Positions 15,708-25,840 of a stretch of DNA of 64,000 nucleotides are shown here, one piece after another. This DNA is from Paenibacillus naphthalenovorans (GTDB lineage: Bacteria > Bacillota > Bacilli > Paenibacillales > NBRC-103111), in the NCBI RefSeq assembly GCF_900099895.1, contig NZ_FNDY01000016.1, positions 1-64,000 of the forward strand, written 5' to 3'. The notes under the pieces were generated by a model. That model saw only the letters and a list, made by a program, of their open reading frames with translations, was not told the origin of the DNA and did not search any database. The translations under genes were made by a program, and so were the position numbers. Position 1 is the stretch's first letter, and each line of letters begins with the position of its first letter.

Positions 15708-16694
15708 ATGTCGCGTAACAAATGGGCGATCGGCGTGTACGCGCTGTTTATCGTATTTTTATTGCTGCTCTGGCAGTTCATTCAGACCAGCTTGGCCATT
15801 CAATCCGTTGTCGGACAAATGGAGAGCGGGGCGTCGGCTGAACGGTCGGGTCCGCATCTGGTGCTTATTTCACAAGAGCTGGACAATCCGTATTGGCGGA
15901 CGGTGGAGCGGGGCGCCCGGGATGCGGCATCGAAGCTGGGGGCGGATATCGAATATATCGGGCCTTATCGCAACAACCCGCAGGAACAGAAAAATCTGCT
16001 CGAGAAGGTGATCGCAGCCAAGGCCGACGGCATCCTCGCGCAGGGCATGGCCGACAGCGATTATATCGGCTTGATTAATCGGGCGGTAGCTCACGGCATC
16101 CCGGTGGTGACGGTGGATACGGATGCGCCGGAAAGCGCCAGGCTTACATATGTCGGGACGGATAACTATCTATCCGGACGTTTGCTGGGTGAAGCGGTAG
16201 TCAAGACGGCAGGAACGCGGGGAGAGATCGGCGTCATCATCGGCAGTCAAGAAGCGGCCAATCAGCGCTTGAGGCTGGAGGGATTTCTTTCCGTCATCGA
16301 AGCTTACCCGGAGCTCAAGGTGGTGGAAGTCCGCGCATCCAATATCTCGCGGATTCAGGCGGCACAACAGGCGGAGGATCTGATGAGAAGCTATCCGAAT
16401 TTAACGATCATGGCCGGAACGAGCGCGCTGGATGCGATCGGTATTCTACAGGCCAAAAAGAAGAGCGGCCGGGAAGGACTGCTCATTTTCGGTTTTGACG
16501 ATTTGGAAGAAACGCAGCAGGCGATCAGGCGCGGTGATATTCAAGCGACGGTCGTACAGAAGCCGTATCGGATGGGGTACGACGCCGTGAAGCTGATGCT
16601 TGAGCATAAGCAGGGGGCTGCGCTGCCGCGGGAGCATTATACCGAAACGGGACTCTTGACTCGGGAGGATTTGGGCGGGGAGGATTCGCAATGA
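15708..16694 (+). CDS. membrane-anchored sugar-binding protein of a three-component sensor
   Basis: 328 residues. One N-terminal hydrophobic anchor (residues 7-24, no lipobox) is followed by a complete type I periplasmic-binding fold of the Peripla_BP_4/ribose-binding kind: LVLISQELDNPYWRTVERGA, then DGILAQGMADSDY, GIPVVTVDTDAP, YVGTDNYLSGRLLGEA, IGVIIGSQEAANQRLR and GLLIFGFDDLEETQQAI. It overlaps the kinase gene by 4 bases (ATGA). In Gram-positive YesM/LytS-type sensors such a protein binds sugar outside the cell and signals to the kinase, and that role is inferred here. It is not the uptake binding protein, since a separate lipoprotein lies at 19801. Confidence 0.88.
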   Translation: MSRNKWAIGVYALFIVFLLLLWQFIQTSLAIQSVVGQMESGASAERSGPHLVLISQELDNPYWRTVERGARDAASKLGADIEYIGPYRNNPQEQKNLLEKVIAAKADGILAQGMADSDYIGLINRAVAHGIPVVTVDTDAPESARLTYVGTDNYLSGRLLGEAVVKTAGTRGEIGVIIGSQEAANQRLRLEGFLSVIEAYPELKVVEVRASNISRIQAAQQAEDLMRSYPNLTIMAGTSALDAIGILQAKKKSGREGLLIFGFDDLEETQQAIRRGDIQATVVQKPYRMGYDAVKLMLEHKQGAALPREHYTETGLLTREDLGGEDSQ

Positions 16695-18190
16695 GTATCC
16701 GCCGAAAGCTGTTCGTCTTTATCCCGCTGATTGTTGTGCTGATTAACTCGGTGTCTTTTTTCATCTTCCAAAGCGGCAAAACGGTTCAGGAAAGCTACAA
16801 TCTCATGATGGAACGGATTTTATTATATAAGCAGGTCGCACAAGGAACGGAAGAAAATTTAAGCGCCCTGAGCTCTTACTTGATTGAGCCGAGCACGGGC
16901 AACCGGGATATCGTGGCCGATCGGAGAGAGCGCCTGCAGCAACTGCAAGCGCTTCTGACGGCAAGCCGAAACGAGCTGAATCCGTTGGGGCTCACCAATT
17001 ACACCAATTTGCTGGAAACCTTCATTCATCAGGAAACATCGGTTGTGCAATCTTTGGAAGGAGGGACGCTGTCCTCCTATGTTTCTCTTTATGAGCAGGC
17101 GGAGAAAACGGCCGGCTTTATCCAGCAGGAAGGGCAGCATCTGGTTGACTTGGAGCTTACCCATTACCAGCCCTATTACCAGAGTATTCTTAAACTTACG
17201 AATCATATCAACAGCCTGGGATTTGCGATCTTTCTCGTGGGAACCCTCTTGAGTATCTTGTTTGCCATCTGGCTGTCGCAAAGCATTACGGAGCCGATCG
17301 GCCGGCTGGTGCAGACGGCCAAGCAGATCTCGAGGGGAAACCTCAATGTGGAGCCGCCGGCATCGCAAACCGACGATGAGATCGGCATTCTGACCGGGAC
17401 GTTTCGGCACATGCTGTACAATCTCAAGGAGCTGATCGCCCGGGATAAGGAGCGGCTGGAGATGGACCGGCTTGTCAAGGAATTGGAGATCAAGGCGCTG
17501 CAGAGCCAGATCAATCCGCATTTTTTGTTTAATACGCTGAACAGTTTGTCCAAGCTGGCGTTGATTGAGGGAGCGGACCGGACCAGCGATTTAATTGTGT
17601 CCGTATCCCATTTGCTCCGCTACAATTTGCGCAAGCTCGACCAGCCGGTAACCCTCCGGGATGAGGTAGAGCATGCAAAGGAGTATTTTACCATCCAAGG
17701 TTCAAGGTTTCGCGATAGAGTACGCTTTGTAACGGAGATTGAGGAGGCCGCGCTGGGCCAGCTGATTCCATGTCTAACGCTGCAGCCGCTTATTGAGAAT
17801 GCGTTCGTGCACGGGATTGAGAATATGGAGGAAGGTGCGGAGATTGCCCTTCGCATTTGGACAATACCGTATCAACGCCAAGTGATCGTACGGGTGGAGG
17901 ATAACGGGGTCGGCATGCCGGAGGAGACCCGGATCGCGCTGATGCGGCAGGACGAGCAGCCGGTAAAAACCGCGGGGAGCATATCGGGGGAACCGCCGAC
18001 TGAGAAGAAGGCATCGACGGGCCTTGGAACGCATAATGTGTTTAAGCGGATCCGCCTTTTTTATGGCCGAGACGATTTGGTAAGCATTCTGGGGAATACA
18101 AGACAGGGACAGGGCACGGTGGTGGAGTTAAGGCTGCCTATGCTTACGGAGGAGGTTAAGCCGGATGTACAGATTGCTGATCGCCGATGA
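16691..18190 (+). CDS. sensor histidine kinase, YesM type
   Basis: 499 residues. Two transmembrane helices (about 8-27 and 177-197) flank an extracytoplasmic coil-rich sensor domain, then come a HAMP segment (SQSITEPIGRLVQTAKQISR), a His_kinase region with ALQSQINPHFLFNTLNSL (phosphorylated histidine about residue 277) and an HATPase domain ending VEDNGVGMP and TGLGTHNVFKRI. This is the LytS/YesM family, which pairs with AraC-type response regulators and senses carbohydrates in Paenibacillus and Bacillus. It overlaps the binding-protein gene by 4 bases and the regulator gene by 26, so the three are cotranslated. Confidence 0.95.
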   Translation: MSIRRKLFVFIPLIVVLINSVSFFIFQSGKTVQESYNLMMERILLYKQVAQGTEENLSALSSYLIEPSTGNRDIVADRRERLQQLQALLTASRNELNPLGLTNYTNLLETFIHQETSVVQSLEGGTLSSYVSLYEQAEKTAGFIQQEGQHLVDLELTHYQPYYQSILKLTNHINSLGFAIFLVGTLLSILFAIWLSQSITEPIGRLVQTAKQISRGNLNVEPPASQTDDEIGILTGTFRHMLYNLKELIARDKERLEMDRLVKELEIKALQSQINPHFLFNTLNSLSKLALIEGADRTSDLIVSVSHLLRYNLRKLDQPVTLRDEVEHAKEYFTIQGSRFRDRVRFVTEIEEAALGQLIPCLTLQPLIENAFVHGIENMEEGAEIALRIWTIPYQRQVIVRVEDNGVGMPEETRIALMRQDEQPVKTAGSISGEPPTEKKASTGLGTHNVFKRIRLFYGRDDLVSILGNTRQGQGTVVELRLPMLTEEVKPDVQIADRR

Positions 18191-19541
18191 TGAAGCGTTG
18201 GAACGCGAGGGGCTGGAGCTGATTGTAAAGCGCTTTATGCCGGACATATTCGATATCGCGCATGCGGAGAACGGACGGACAGCCATTCAACGGGCGGATG
18301 AAATCAGGCCTGATATTGTATTTATGGATATTAAGATGCCGGGCATTCAAGGTCTGGAGGCGATCAGGGAGATCAAATCGCGGCATCCGCAGGCAAAGTT
18401 CGTGCTCGTGACGGCGTACGATAATTTCGCTTATGCGAAAGAGGCGATCTCACTTGGTGTAAAGGAGTACCTCCTCAAACCGATGAGGCGGGATCAGATC
18501 GCAGATATTTTGGGGAAGCTGACGGAAGAAATCGCAGCAGAACACAAAAAGCGGGAGGAAGAGCTGCGCCTGAGCGAACGGGCGATGGAGTTCATGCCGC
18601 TTGCAGAGAAGGAAATTGCGCTGTCCTTGATGCTCGATCCCTTGTATGACCACCATCTGGAACCTCTGTTTGGGCTGCTGGATTTGCGCGTGGTATGCGG
18701 ATGCGCCTGCGTGATTTCGCTGCCGGTAAAGGAAGATGGGACGATCGATACTCCAGAGGGTATGAGCAGCGAGCAGCTGTATGAAGCGGTGCGGAGCCGG
18801 GCCAAAGCGACGGTGCCGCATGCTGTCGCCGGTCCTGTAGTGGGCAGATGGATCGCCTTGTTTCTTGTGAACGGGGATGAGAGCAAGCCGTTCTTCACCT
18901 TCCGTACCGAATCCCTGCAGTGGGGCAAGGAGCTGAGCAGCTTTATTACCGGGCAGCTAATGATCGGCGCCAGGCTCGGTCTGGGAACCGTAAAACCGGG
19001 TATCGAAGGTTTGCGCGTCTCGTTTAGGGAAGCGCTGTATGCGGCAGCTGCGGAAGGATCCGAGCGGCTGCAGCCGTTCGACCGGTTGCCCGAAGAGGCG
19101 GCCGGAGCGGCCAAGGGGTTGGAAGTCACCGTTTTTCCGCGAGGGGACGACATGAACCGGCAGCTGGACCAGCTTCAGGAGGAGAGGGGAAGGCGGGCCG
19201 GATCGGTATTGGACCGGGTGCTTGATTATATAAGGAAGCATTACCGGGAGGACATTTCGTTGGAGCAGGCAGCCGATCATGCGGGTTTGAATCCATTTTA
19301 CCTCAGCAAGCTGTTCAAGCTGCAGACGGGAGAGACGTTTATTGACCATATTACCCGTTTGCGGATCGGCAAGGCCAAGGAACTGCTCGCGGATGAACAG
19401 TACAGTTTAAAGGAAATCTGTTATCAGGTCGGCTATCATGACCCGAACTATTTTAGCCGCGCCTTCAAGAGAGCGACAGGGGTTTCCCCGTCGCAGTATC
19501 GGCAGCAAAAAGAGCTGTCGGCCGGCGCTGATCAAGCTTGA
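18165..19541 (+). CDS. response regulator with AraC-type DNA-binding domain, YesN type
   Basis: 458 residues. The receiver domain (1-120) has acidic residues at positions 8-9, phosphorylated Asp55 in MDIKMPG and the LLKPM lysine. A variable middle domain of about 220 residues follows. The C-terminal AraC domain holds two helix-turn-helices, the first around ISLEQAADHAGLNPFYLSKL and the second around KEICYQVGYHDPNYFSRAFK, ending ATGVSPSQYRQQ. It probably activates the ABC operon at 19801, whose promoter has a poor -35 box. ATG 18165 is preceded by GGAGGAGG. A terminator at 19563-19592 separates it from the transporter genes. Confidence 0.95.
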   Translation: MYRLLIADDEALEREGLELIVKRFMPDIFDIAHAENGRTAIQRADEIRPDIVFMDIKMPGIQGLEAIREIKSRHPQAKFVLVTAYDNFAYAKEAISLGVKEYLLKPMRRDQIADILGKLTEEIAAEHKKREEELRLSERAMEFMPLAEKEIALSLMLDPLYDHHLEPLFGLLDLRVVCGCACVISLPVKEDGTIDTPEGMSSEQLYEAVRSRAKATVPHAVAGPVVGRWIALFLVNGDESKPFFTFRTESLQWGKELSSFITGQLMIGARLGLGTVKPGIEGLRVSFREALYAAAAEGSERLQPFDRLPEEAAGAAKGLEVTVFPRGDDMNRQLDQLQEERGRRAGSVLDRVLDYIRKHYREDISLEQAADHAGLNPFYLSKLFKLQTGETFIDHITRLRIGKAKELLADEQYSLKEICYQVGYHDPNYFSRAFKRATGVSPSQYRQQKELSAGADQA

Positions 19542-19562
19542 CCAAATCAAAGCGGGATAAAG

Positions 19563-19592
19563 TCCATTTTCTATAGGGAAATGGATTTTTTT
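19563..19592 (+). terminator. terminator after the sensor operon
   Basis: TCCATTT (19563-19569) pairs with AAATGGA (19579-19585) and is followed by seven T residues. Confidence 0.8.
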
Positions 19593-19720
19593 GCTGTAGT
19601 GCCAAAAAAATACTAGAAAATGAAAATTGATAGTTAGCGTTTTCATCCGGAATTAAAACAATCCAGATTCATGCCAAAGAAATGCTGGCTTTAACCGGTG
19701 TGTAAGCGGGGTCTCCTTGA

Positions 19721-19739
19721 TATGATGTAAGCGCATACT
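19721..19739 (+). promoter_or_regulatory. -10 box and cre-like site before the sugar ABC operon
   Basis: TATGAT (19721-19726) is a likely -10 with no recognisable -35 at 17 bases, as expected for an activator-dependent promoter. TGTAAGCGCATACT (19726-19739) matches the cre consensus in 12 of 14 positions and overlaps the -10. The operon may therefore be switched on by the YesN-type regulator and repressed by CcpA. Confidence 0.5.
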
Positions 19740-19800
19740 ATCGTGAAACTTCATATAGAGCGCTATACGGTTTTAACTCAGATCAAAGGGGAGATTACAA

Positions 19801-21123
19801 ATGAAAAGAAATACGGTAAAGGTTCTTTCCGTCTTGACAGCCGGTGGCCTGCTGCTTGCGGCCTGCAGCTCCGGAACGCCGAATCCGCAGGGACAGGAGA
19901 CGCCGCCGAAGCCGTCCGAACCTGCCAAAACCGATGCAAAGAAGCAGGTGGAGATTTTCAGCTGGTGGACCGGAGCGGGCGAGGAAGCCGGACTGAAGGG
20001 GCTTATTCAGCTGTATAAGGAGAAAAACCCGGACATTGAAGTCATCAATGCCGCCGTCTCCGGCGGAGCGGGTACGAATGCCAAAGCCGTTTTGGCAAGC
20101 CGGATGCAGGGCGGAGATCCCCCGGGTACGTTCCAGGTTCATGGAGGCGCGGAGCTGAATGCCGGATGGGTCGCCGCAGGCAAAATGGAGCCGCTGAACG
20201 ATCTGTTTGATCAGGAAGGCTGGAAGGATAAGTTTCCGAAGGAACTGATCGAGCTGGTCAGCAAAGACGGCCAAATTTACTCCGTTCCTGTGAATATTCA
20301 CCGGGGCAACGTGCTCTTTTATAACAAAAAGGTGCTCGATCAGCATGGCCTGAAGGCTCCGACAACGTTCGAGGAGTTCTTCCGGGTCGCGGATACGCTC
20401 CAAGCCAAAGGGGTCACCCCGCTGGCGCTTGGAGATAAGGAGCCGTGGACGGCATCGCATCTTTTTGAGACGGTGCTTCTCGGCTCCCTCGGTCCCGACG
20501 GCTACAAGAAACTGTGGACCGGTGAACTGAGCTTTGAGGATGCATCGGTCAAGAAAGCCGCGGAAACCTTCAAAAAAATGATCGGTTACGTCAATAAAGA
20601 CCATGCGGCGCGCAACTGGCAGGATGCAGCCCAGCTCGTAGCGAAGGGCGAGGCGGCCATGAACGTCATGGGCGACTGGGTGAAGGGGTACTTCACTACG
20701 GATCTCAAGCTGAAACCGAATGAGGATTTCGGGTGGGCGCCCACACCGGATTCGGAGGGAAGCTTTATGGTCATCACGGATACGTTCGGGCTGCCGAAGG
20801 GTGTGAAGGATCCGGAATCGATCAAATCGTTCCTGAAGGTACTAGGGTCTGTCGAAGGGCAGGATGTGTTCAATCCGCTCAAAGGGTCCATTCCGGGGCG
20901 GATCGATGCGGATGTCACCAAATACGACGTGTACGGGCAACAAACGATTGAAGATTTCAAGACAAGCAAGCTGGCGCCGAGCATGGCTCACGGGTCCGCC
21001 GCTCCTGAGGGCTTCGTGACACAGGCCAATCAGGCCATGACGATTTTTGTTACGAGGGGCGATGTCGATCAATTTACGAAGTCGCTTCAGCAGGCTGCAG
21101 CCGCAAGCGGTATCAAAAAGTAA
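19801..21123 (+). CDS. carbohydrate ABC transporter substrate-binding lipoprotein
   Basis: 440 residues. The lipobox LLAAC puts the lipidated cysteine at residue 22, followed by a Pro/Gly/Lys-rich linker. The mature part is a family 1 solute-binding protein: VEIFSWWTGAGEEAGLKGLI, then NAKAVLASRMQGGDPPGTFQ, IYSVPVNIHRGNVLFYNKK and GEAAMNVMGDWVKGYF. Such proteins bind oligosaccharides or sugar derivatives outside the membrane. Genes for two permeases follow. No glycosidase or sugar kinase is linked, so the substrate cannot be deduced. The NVLFYNKKVL stretch is typical of glucose/mannose-type binding proteins, but that is weak evidence. Confidence 0.93.
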   Translation: MKRNTVKVLSVLTAGGLLLAACSSGTPNPQGQETPPKPSEPAKTDAKKQVEIFSWWTGAGEEAGLKGLIQLYKEKNPDIEVINAAVSGGAGTNAKAVLASRMQGGDPPGTFQVHGGAELNAGWVAAGKMEPLNDLFDQEGWKDKFPKELIELVSKDGQIYSVPVNIHRGNVLFYNKKVLDQHGLKAPTTFEEFFRVADTLQAKGVTPLALGDKEPWTASHLFETVLLGSLGPDGYKKLWTGELSFEDASVKKAAETFKKMIGYVNKDHAARNWQDAAQLVAKGEAAMNVMGDWVKGYFTTDLKLKPNEDFGWAPTPDSEGSFMVITDTFGLPKGVKDPESIKSFLKVLGSVEGQDVFNPLKGSIPGRIDADVTKYDVYGQQTIEDFKTSKLAPSMAHGSAAPEGFVTQANQAMTIFVTRGDVDQFTKSLQQAAAASGIKK

Positions 21124-21205
21124 CACGGAATTTACCCGGTGGCGCGGGCGGCGGCAAGACCGTTGTCCGGCTGTTCCGGGTCTGGTTTGGGGAGGTGAAT
21201 GACAA

Positions 21206-22129
21206 ATGAATACATCAGCCTCGGAGCGGTGGATCCCTGTGCTCATGATCCTGCCCTCAGCTATAGCCATTGCTGTGTTTGTATATGGTTTTATCGCATG
21301 GACCGGCTACGTTTCGTTTACCGATTGGAATACACTGGTGAAGAACCTGAGCTTCGCGGGTCTGAAAAACTATTCATTTTTGTTTCAGGATTTCCGGTTT
21401 CAGTCAGATTTGCGCAATACGCTGGCGTTTACGATCTTGTTTATTACAGCAACGATGGGCATCGGACTTTTGCTGGCTCTCCTGATCGATCAGAAAATTA
21501 AAGCGGAGGTGCTGTTCCGAAACATTTTCATTTTCCCAATGGCGCTGTCGTTTGTTGTTACCGGCGTTGTCTGGCAGTGGCTGCTCAACCCGTCCACGGG
21601 CTTGAACCTGATTTTGCAGTCGTTGGGCGTAACGAATGTGCCGGATTGGTATATCAGCACCAGGATCGTACCAGCGATTTCCATTGGACAAATCGAATTC
21701 GGCCTGCCGCTTGCGCTTATTGCCGTCGCCATTGCTACGGTCTGGCAGATGTCCGGATTCACGATGGCGATGTATTTGGCGGGGCTGCGCGCAATCCCGG
21801 ACGACTTAAGGGAGGCGGCTCGGGTAGACGGGGCAAAGGAACGGGAAATCTGGTTTCAGATCATTCTGCCTCAATTGAAGCCGATTACGGTAAGCGTCAT
21901 CATTATTCTAGGGCATATTTCGCTCAAAATCTTCGATCTCGTCTATGCGATGACCGGACCGGGCGCGATGTTCGTTACGGATGTGCCTGGCGTATATATG
22001 TTTGAGACGACGTTCCGGGGCAATCATTACGCCCAGGGCGCAGCCATATCGATGATTATGCTTGTGCTGGTGTCGCTGCTCATTGTACCTTACCTGATGG
22101 CCAGTATGCGAAAGGAGGAGTCGGCATGA
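21206..22129 (+). CDS. carbohydrate ABC transporter permease, MalF/UgpA type
   Basis: 307 residues with six hydrophobic helices. The EAA loop contacting the ATPase reads [22 protein letters not shown] near residue 200. It is the first of a permease pair and forms the channel with the next gene product. ATG 21206 follows GGGGAGGTGA. The 82-base gap from the binding-protein gene is GC-rich with CCCGG/CCGGG repeats, which may lower permease expression relative to the lipoprotein. No ATPase gene is linked. A shared MsmX-type ATPase encoded elsewhere would be needed, as is common in these bacteria. Confidence 0.94.
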   Translation: MNTSASERWIPVLMILPSAIAIAVFVYGFIAWTGYVSFTDWNTLVKNLSFAGLKNYSFLFQDFRFQSDLRNTLAFTILFITATMGIGLLLALLIDQKIKAEVLFRNIFIFPMALSFVVTGVVWQWLLNPSTGLNLILQSLGVTNVPDWYISTRIVPAISIGQIEFGLPLALIAVAIATVWQMSGFTMAMYLAGLRAIPDDLREAARVDGAKEREIWFQIILPQLKPITVSVIIILGHISLKIFDLVYAMTGPGAMFVTDVPGVYMFETTFRGNHYAQGAAISMIMLVLVSLLIVPYLMASMRKEESA

Positions 22130-22950
22130 CGACCGCTCTGAACGCGAGACGCTGGGGGCTGTATATGCTGCTCGTTCTGCTGGCGCTCTTTTATCTGCTT
22201 CCGGTGTATGTGATGGTCACCACCAGCATCAAAGGAATGGACGAGATTACGCTCGACCAGATGTGGAAGCTTCCTTCCGGGGTTTACTTTGAGGGATATC
22301 GCGAAGCATTCAGCAAGCTGGCGCCGAATCTGTGGAACAGCCTGCTGCTCGCCGTGCCTGCCACGGTGCTCTCTGCACTGCTCGGAGCGCTGAACGGCTA
22401 TGTGTTGAGCAAATGGAAGTTCCGCGGCAGCGACACATTGTTTACACTGATGCTGTTCGGGATGTTCATCCCGTATCAGAGTATTCTGATTCCGCTCATT
22501 CAATTTCTGCAGACGATCGGCCTGTACAACTCGATTCCCGGTCTGGTTTTGGTGCATGTCGTATACGGACTGCCGATTTGTACACTCATCCTGAGGAACT
22601 TCTACGCGGGCATTCCGACCGAGCTCCTTGAAGCGGCTAAAATCGACGGCAACGGATTTTTCGGTATTTTCCGCTACATCATATTTCCGCTTTCCATTAC
22701 AGGATTTGTGGTCGTTGGCATTTGGCAGTTCACCAACATCTGGAATGAGTTTCTGTTTGCAGTTTCGCTTACGACCCAAAAGCAGCAGCCGATCATGGTC
22801 GCTCTGCAGAATCTGTCCGGCAGTCAGGTGGTGCAGTGGAACGTCCAAATGGCCGGCGCACTTTTGGCCGCTCTGCCGACCCTGCTGGTTTACGTGTTTC
22901 TTGGCAAATATTTCATCCGCGGCTTACTCGCGGGATCGATCAAAGGCTAA
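22126..22950 (+). CDS. carbohydrate ABC transporter permease, MalG/UgpE type
   Basis: 274 residues with six helices and the EAA loop [22 protein letters not shown] near residue 167. The N-terminal [14 protein letters not shown] motif is usual for the second permease of CUT1 sugar transporters. Its ATG overlaps the stop of the first permease (ATGA). It is the last gene of the operon: a strong terminator at 22958-22996 follows, shared with glnS coming from the other side. Confidence 0.94.
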   Translation: MTTALNARRWGLYMLLVLLALFYLLPVYVMVTTSIKGMDEITLDQMWKLPSGVYFEGYREAFSKLAPNLWNSLLLAVPATVLSALLGALNGYVLSKWKFRGSDTLFTLMLFGMFIPYQSILIPLIQFLQTIGLYNSIPGLVLVHVVYGLPICTLILRNFYAGIPTELLEAAKIDGNGFFGIFRYIIFPLSITGFVVVGIWQFTNIWNEFLFAVSLTTQKQQPIMVALQNLSGSQVVQWNVQMAGALLAALPTLLVYVFLGKYFIRGLLAGSIKG

Positions 22951-22957
22951 AAGAGAA

Positions 22958-22996
22958 ATGCCCGCAGAGCACTTGCTGCCTATGCTCTGCGGGCAT
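22958..22996. terminator. bidirectional terminator between the sugar operon and glnS
   Basis: A perfect 14-bp stem (ATGCCCGCAGAGCA, 22958-22971, with 22983-22996) encloses an 11-base loop and is followed by TTTG. It serves both convergent genes. Confidence 0.9.
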
Positions 22997-23001
22997 TTTG
23001 C

Positions 23002-24672
23002 TTATTTCACCTGAAACGAGCTTTTCAGCGATACGATTCGGTTGAATACCAGCTTATCGGTTGTCGTATGTTTCGGGTCTACATTGAAGTAGCCGTGGCG
23101 GAACATCTGGAACTTATCATAAGGCTTCGCGTTTTTCATGTTGTCCTCCACATAACCGTGGAGGATCTCCAATGAATTCGGGTTCACCTTGTCAAGGAAT
23201 GATTCGCTCTCTTCCATGTTGTCGTCGAGAATAAGCGGCTCATACAAACGGAATTCCGCCGGCTTAGCGCTTGTAGCCTCAACCCAGTGGATCGTCCCCT
23301 TCACCTTGCGGCCGGTAAACCCGCTGCCGCTTTTGGTCTCGGGATCGTAGGTACAGCGCAGCTCAACCACGTTGCCGTCGGCATCCTTGATCACTTCTTC
23401 GCACTTGATGAAGTAAGCGTGCTTCAGGCGTACTTCATTGCCGGGGAACAGACGGTGATACCCCTTCGGCGGCTCCTCCATGAAGTCGTCCCGCTCGATG
23501 TAAATCTCACGGGAGAACGGGATCTGGCGCGTCCCCATCGCTTCGTTCTCCGGGTTGATCTCTGCATCCAGCATCTCCACTTGACCTTCCGGATAGTTGG
23601 TGATGACGACTTTTAACGGCTGCAGCACGGCCATCGTGCGCGGCGCCTTCAGCTTCAGGTCCTCACGGATAAAATGCTCCAGCAGTTTATCGTCCACCAC
23701 GCTGTTGTTCGTCTTGACCACGCCGACTTCGCGGCATAACTCACGAATCGCCTCCGGTGTATAACCTTTGCGGCGCAGGCCGGAAATCGTCGGCATCCGG
23801 GGGTCGTCCCAGCCGTCCACGAGCTTCTCGTCCACAAGCTGCTTGAGCTTTCTTTTGCTCATGACGGTATTGGTCAGATTCAACCGGCCGAATTCATATT
23901 GTTGAGGCACACATTCCATTTCACATTCACGGACGACCCAATCATACAAGGGGCGATGGTCGGCAAACTCCATTGTGCAGATGGAATGAGTGACGCCCTC
24001 GATCGCATCCTCCAGCGGATGGGCATAATCGTACATCGGATAAATGCACCATTTGTCACCGGTGTTGTGATGATGAGCGTGCGAAATCCGGTACAGCACC
24101 GGGTCCCTCATGTTGATATTCGGCGAGGCCATGTCGATTTTGGCGCGGAGCACCTTCTCGCCGTTCTGGAATTCGCCCTTGCGCATCCGCTCGAACAGGT
24201 CGAGATTTTCCTCCACGCTGCGGTTCCGGTACGGGCTTTCTTTGCCGGGCTCGGTGAGCGTGCCGCGGGTTTCGCGGATTTGCTCGGCCGTCAGGTCGCA
24301 TACATACGCCTTGCCCTTACGGATCAGCAGGACGGCGCGATTGTACATTTCTTCGAAAAAATCGGAGGCGAAAAACAACTTCTCCCAGTCAAAGCCGAGC
24401 CACTTTACATCTTCTTTGATCGATTCGACATACTCCGTATCTTCCTTCAGCGGATTCGTATCGTCAAAGCGCAGATGCGTCCTGCCGCCGAATTCGTCCG
24501 CCAGCTCGAAATTCAAGCAGATCGATTTGGCGTGTCCGATATGCAGATAGCCGTTGGGCTCCGGAGGAAACCGGGTCACGATTTCTTTTACTCTCCCCGC
24601 CTTTAAGTCTTCGGCCATAATCGTTTTAATATAATTGGAGGATGAAGCAGATACAGGTTTTGTTGTTTCCAC
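23002..24672 (-). CDS. glnS: glutaminyl-tRNA synthetase
   Basis: 556 residues from GTG 24672, preceded by AGAAAGG. An open frame continues upstream but would add non-conserved sequence. The class I signature HIGH is at residues 44-47 within [15 protein letters not shown], and the KMSKS counterpart is VMSKRKL near residue 270. FDDTNP, the [17 protein letters not shown] stretch and the two C-terminal beta-barrel domains are as in Escherichia coli GlnRS. It attaches glutamine directly to tRNA-Gln. Most Firmicutes instead charge this tRNA with glutamate and use GatCAB. GlnRS is known in Paenibacillus-type genomes and probably came by transfer from Proteobacteria. Confidence 0.96.
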   Translation of the reverse strand: METTKPVSASSSNYIKTIMAEDLKAGRVKEIVTRFPPEPNGYLHIGHAKSICLNFELADEFGGRTHLRFDDTNPLKEDTEYVESIKEDVKWLGFDWEKLFFASDFFEEMYNRAVLLIRKGKAYVCDLTAEQIRETRGTLTEPGKESPYRNRSVEENLDLFERMRKGEFQNGEKVLRAKIDMASPNINMRDPVLYRISHAHHHNTGDKWCIYPMYDYAHPLEDAIEGVTHSICTMEFADHRPLYDWVVRECEMECVPQQYEFGRLNLTNTVMSKRKLKQLVDEKLVDGWDDPRMPTISGLRRKGYTPEAIRELCREVGVVKTNNSVVDDKLLEHFIREDLKLKAPRTMAVLQPLKVVITNYPEGQVEMLDAEINPENEAMGTRQIPFSREIYIERDDFMEEPPKGYHRLFPGNEVRLKHAYFIKCEEVIKDADGNVVELRCTYDPETKSGSGFTGRKVKGTIHWVEATSAKPAEFRLYEPLILDDNMEESESFLDKVNPNSLEILHGYVEDNMKNAKPYDKFQMFRHGYFNVDPKHTTTDKLVFNRIVSLKSSFQVK

Positions 24673-24992
24673 AGATATCAACCTTTCTAACATGAATAAC
24701 TGCAAAAATCTATTAACATCTATAATACACAAAATGAACCGCAATTATAATGGTTTTTAAGCACGAATCTATGAATTTAGGGTGCAGCAGACATATAGGG
24801 CGGCGAATTTGTACAATGACTTCAGGCCTCCCGGCCTTTCTTGCACACGCGTCTTTTGCGGTAAAGCAGCCGTCAAAATGGCGTACCTGTATGGAAATGG
24901 ACTCGTCTGCTTGGCTCATGGACCGGCTTCGCAAGCTTGTGACCCGGACAAGGACAAGATACAATAACGATAACGGGTTTGGAGGTGAGCGA
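24673..24992. other. 320-base divergent region between glnS and the DUF72 gene
   Basis: The region holds the promoters of both genes. An open frame crosses it in the DUF72 direction but has no ribosome site and no conserved look. No T-box features (the AGGGTGGNACCGCG antiterminator or a specifier loop) are present, so glnS does not appear to be T-box controlled. No clear promoter could be chosen. Confidence 0.4.
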
Positions 24993-25838
24993 ATGATTCG
25001 AATCGGACTTGCCGGCTGGGGGGATCATGATGAGCTTTACGAACGGAGTGTCGGGGCAAGGGATAAATTGAAGGTATACAGCCGTTATTTTTCCGTGGTG
25101 GAGGTGGACAGCTCCTTTTATGCCATACAGTCGGAAAGCACCTACGAACGGTGGGTAAACGATACCCCGTCCGATTTTTCGTTTGTTATCAAGGCCTATC
25201 AAGGCATGACCGGCCATCTTCGCGGTCCGAGCCGATTCTCCGACTCGAAGACGATGTTCGAAGCGTTCTGCAGCTCGATCCGTCCCGTGCAAGAGTCGGG
25301 CAAGCTGAAAGCGGTGCTGTTCCAGTATCCGCCATGGTTCGACTGCACGAGGATGAACGTGGAGCAGCTCCGGGAAACAAGAAAGCGGATGGATGACCTG
25401 CCCGTTGCTTTGGAATTCCGTCATCAAAGCTGGTTTTACGACGATATGAAGGAGAAAACCTTGTCCTTTATGGAGCGGGAGGGCTGGATTCACAGCATTT
25501 GTGACGAACCGCAGGCGGGGGTCGGATCTGTTCCGACCGTGTTGCATCCTACTGATCCGAATCTCACCATCGTCCGTATGCATGGCCGCAACGCAGAAGG
25601 CTGGAACCAGGGAGGCAGCCCCAATTGGCGGGAGGTGCGCTACTTATACCGGTACAATGAGGCGGAGCTGCTGGAGTGGAAAGGCCATTTGGAGCGGCTG
25701 CAGCAGCAGACGGCCGAGGTGTGCGTCATCTTCAACAACAACTCGGGAGGAGACGCGGCACACAATGCAGCCCAATTGATGAGACTGCTGGATCAGCCGA
25801 CGAAACCGTTTGCGCCTCAGCAATTGGACTTGTTCTGA
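24993..25838 (+). CDS. DUF72 (YecE/YunF) family protein
   Basis: 281 residues from ATG 24993, behind TTTGGAGGTGA. The protein starts MIRIGLAGWGDHD and shows the DUF72 hallmarks YFSVVEVDSSFYAI, FSFVIKAYQGMTGH, LKAVLFQYPPWF, LPVALEFRHQSW and, near the C-terminus, VCVIFNNNSGGDAAHNA. The family has a TIM-barrel-like fold. Its function is not established; iron-sulphur or nuclease-related roles have been suggested. A palindrome at 25841-25890 follows and may act as terminator. Confidence 0.9.
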   Translation: MIRIGLAGWGDHDELYERSVGARDKLKVYSRYFSVVEVDSSFYAIQSESTYERWVNDTPSDFSFVIKAYQGMTGHLRGPSRFSDSKTMFEAFCSSIRPVQESGKLKAVLFQYPPWFDCTRMNVEQLRETRKRMDDLPVALEFRHQSWFYDDMKEKTLSFMEREGWIHSICDEPQAGVGSVPTVLHPTDPNLTIVRMHGRNAEGWNQGGSPNWREVRYLYRYNEAELLEWKGHLERLQQQTAEVCVIFNNNSGGDAAHNAAQLMRLLDQPTKPFAPQQLDLF

Positions 25839-25840
25839 AT

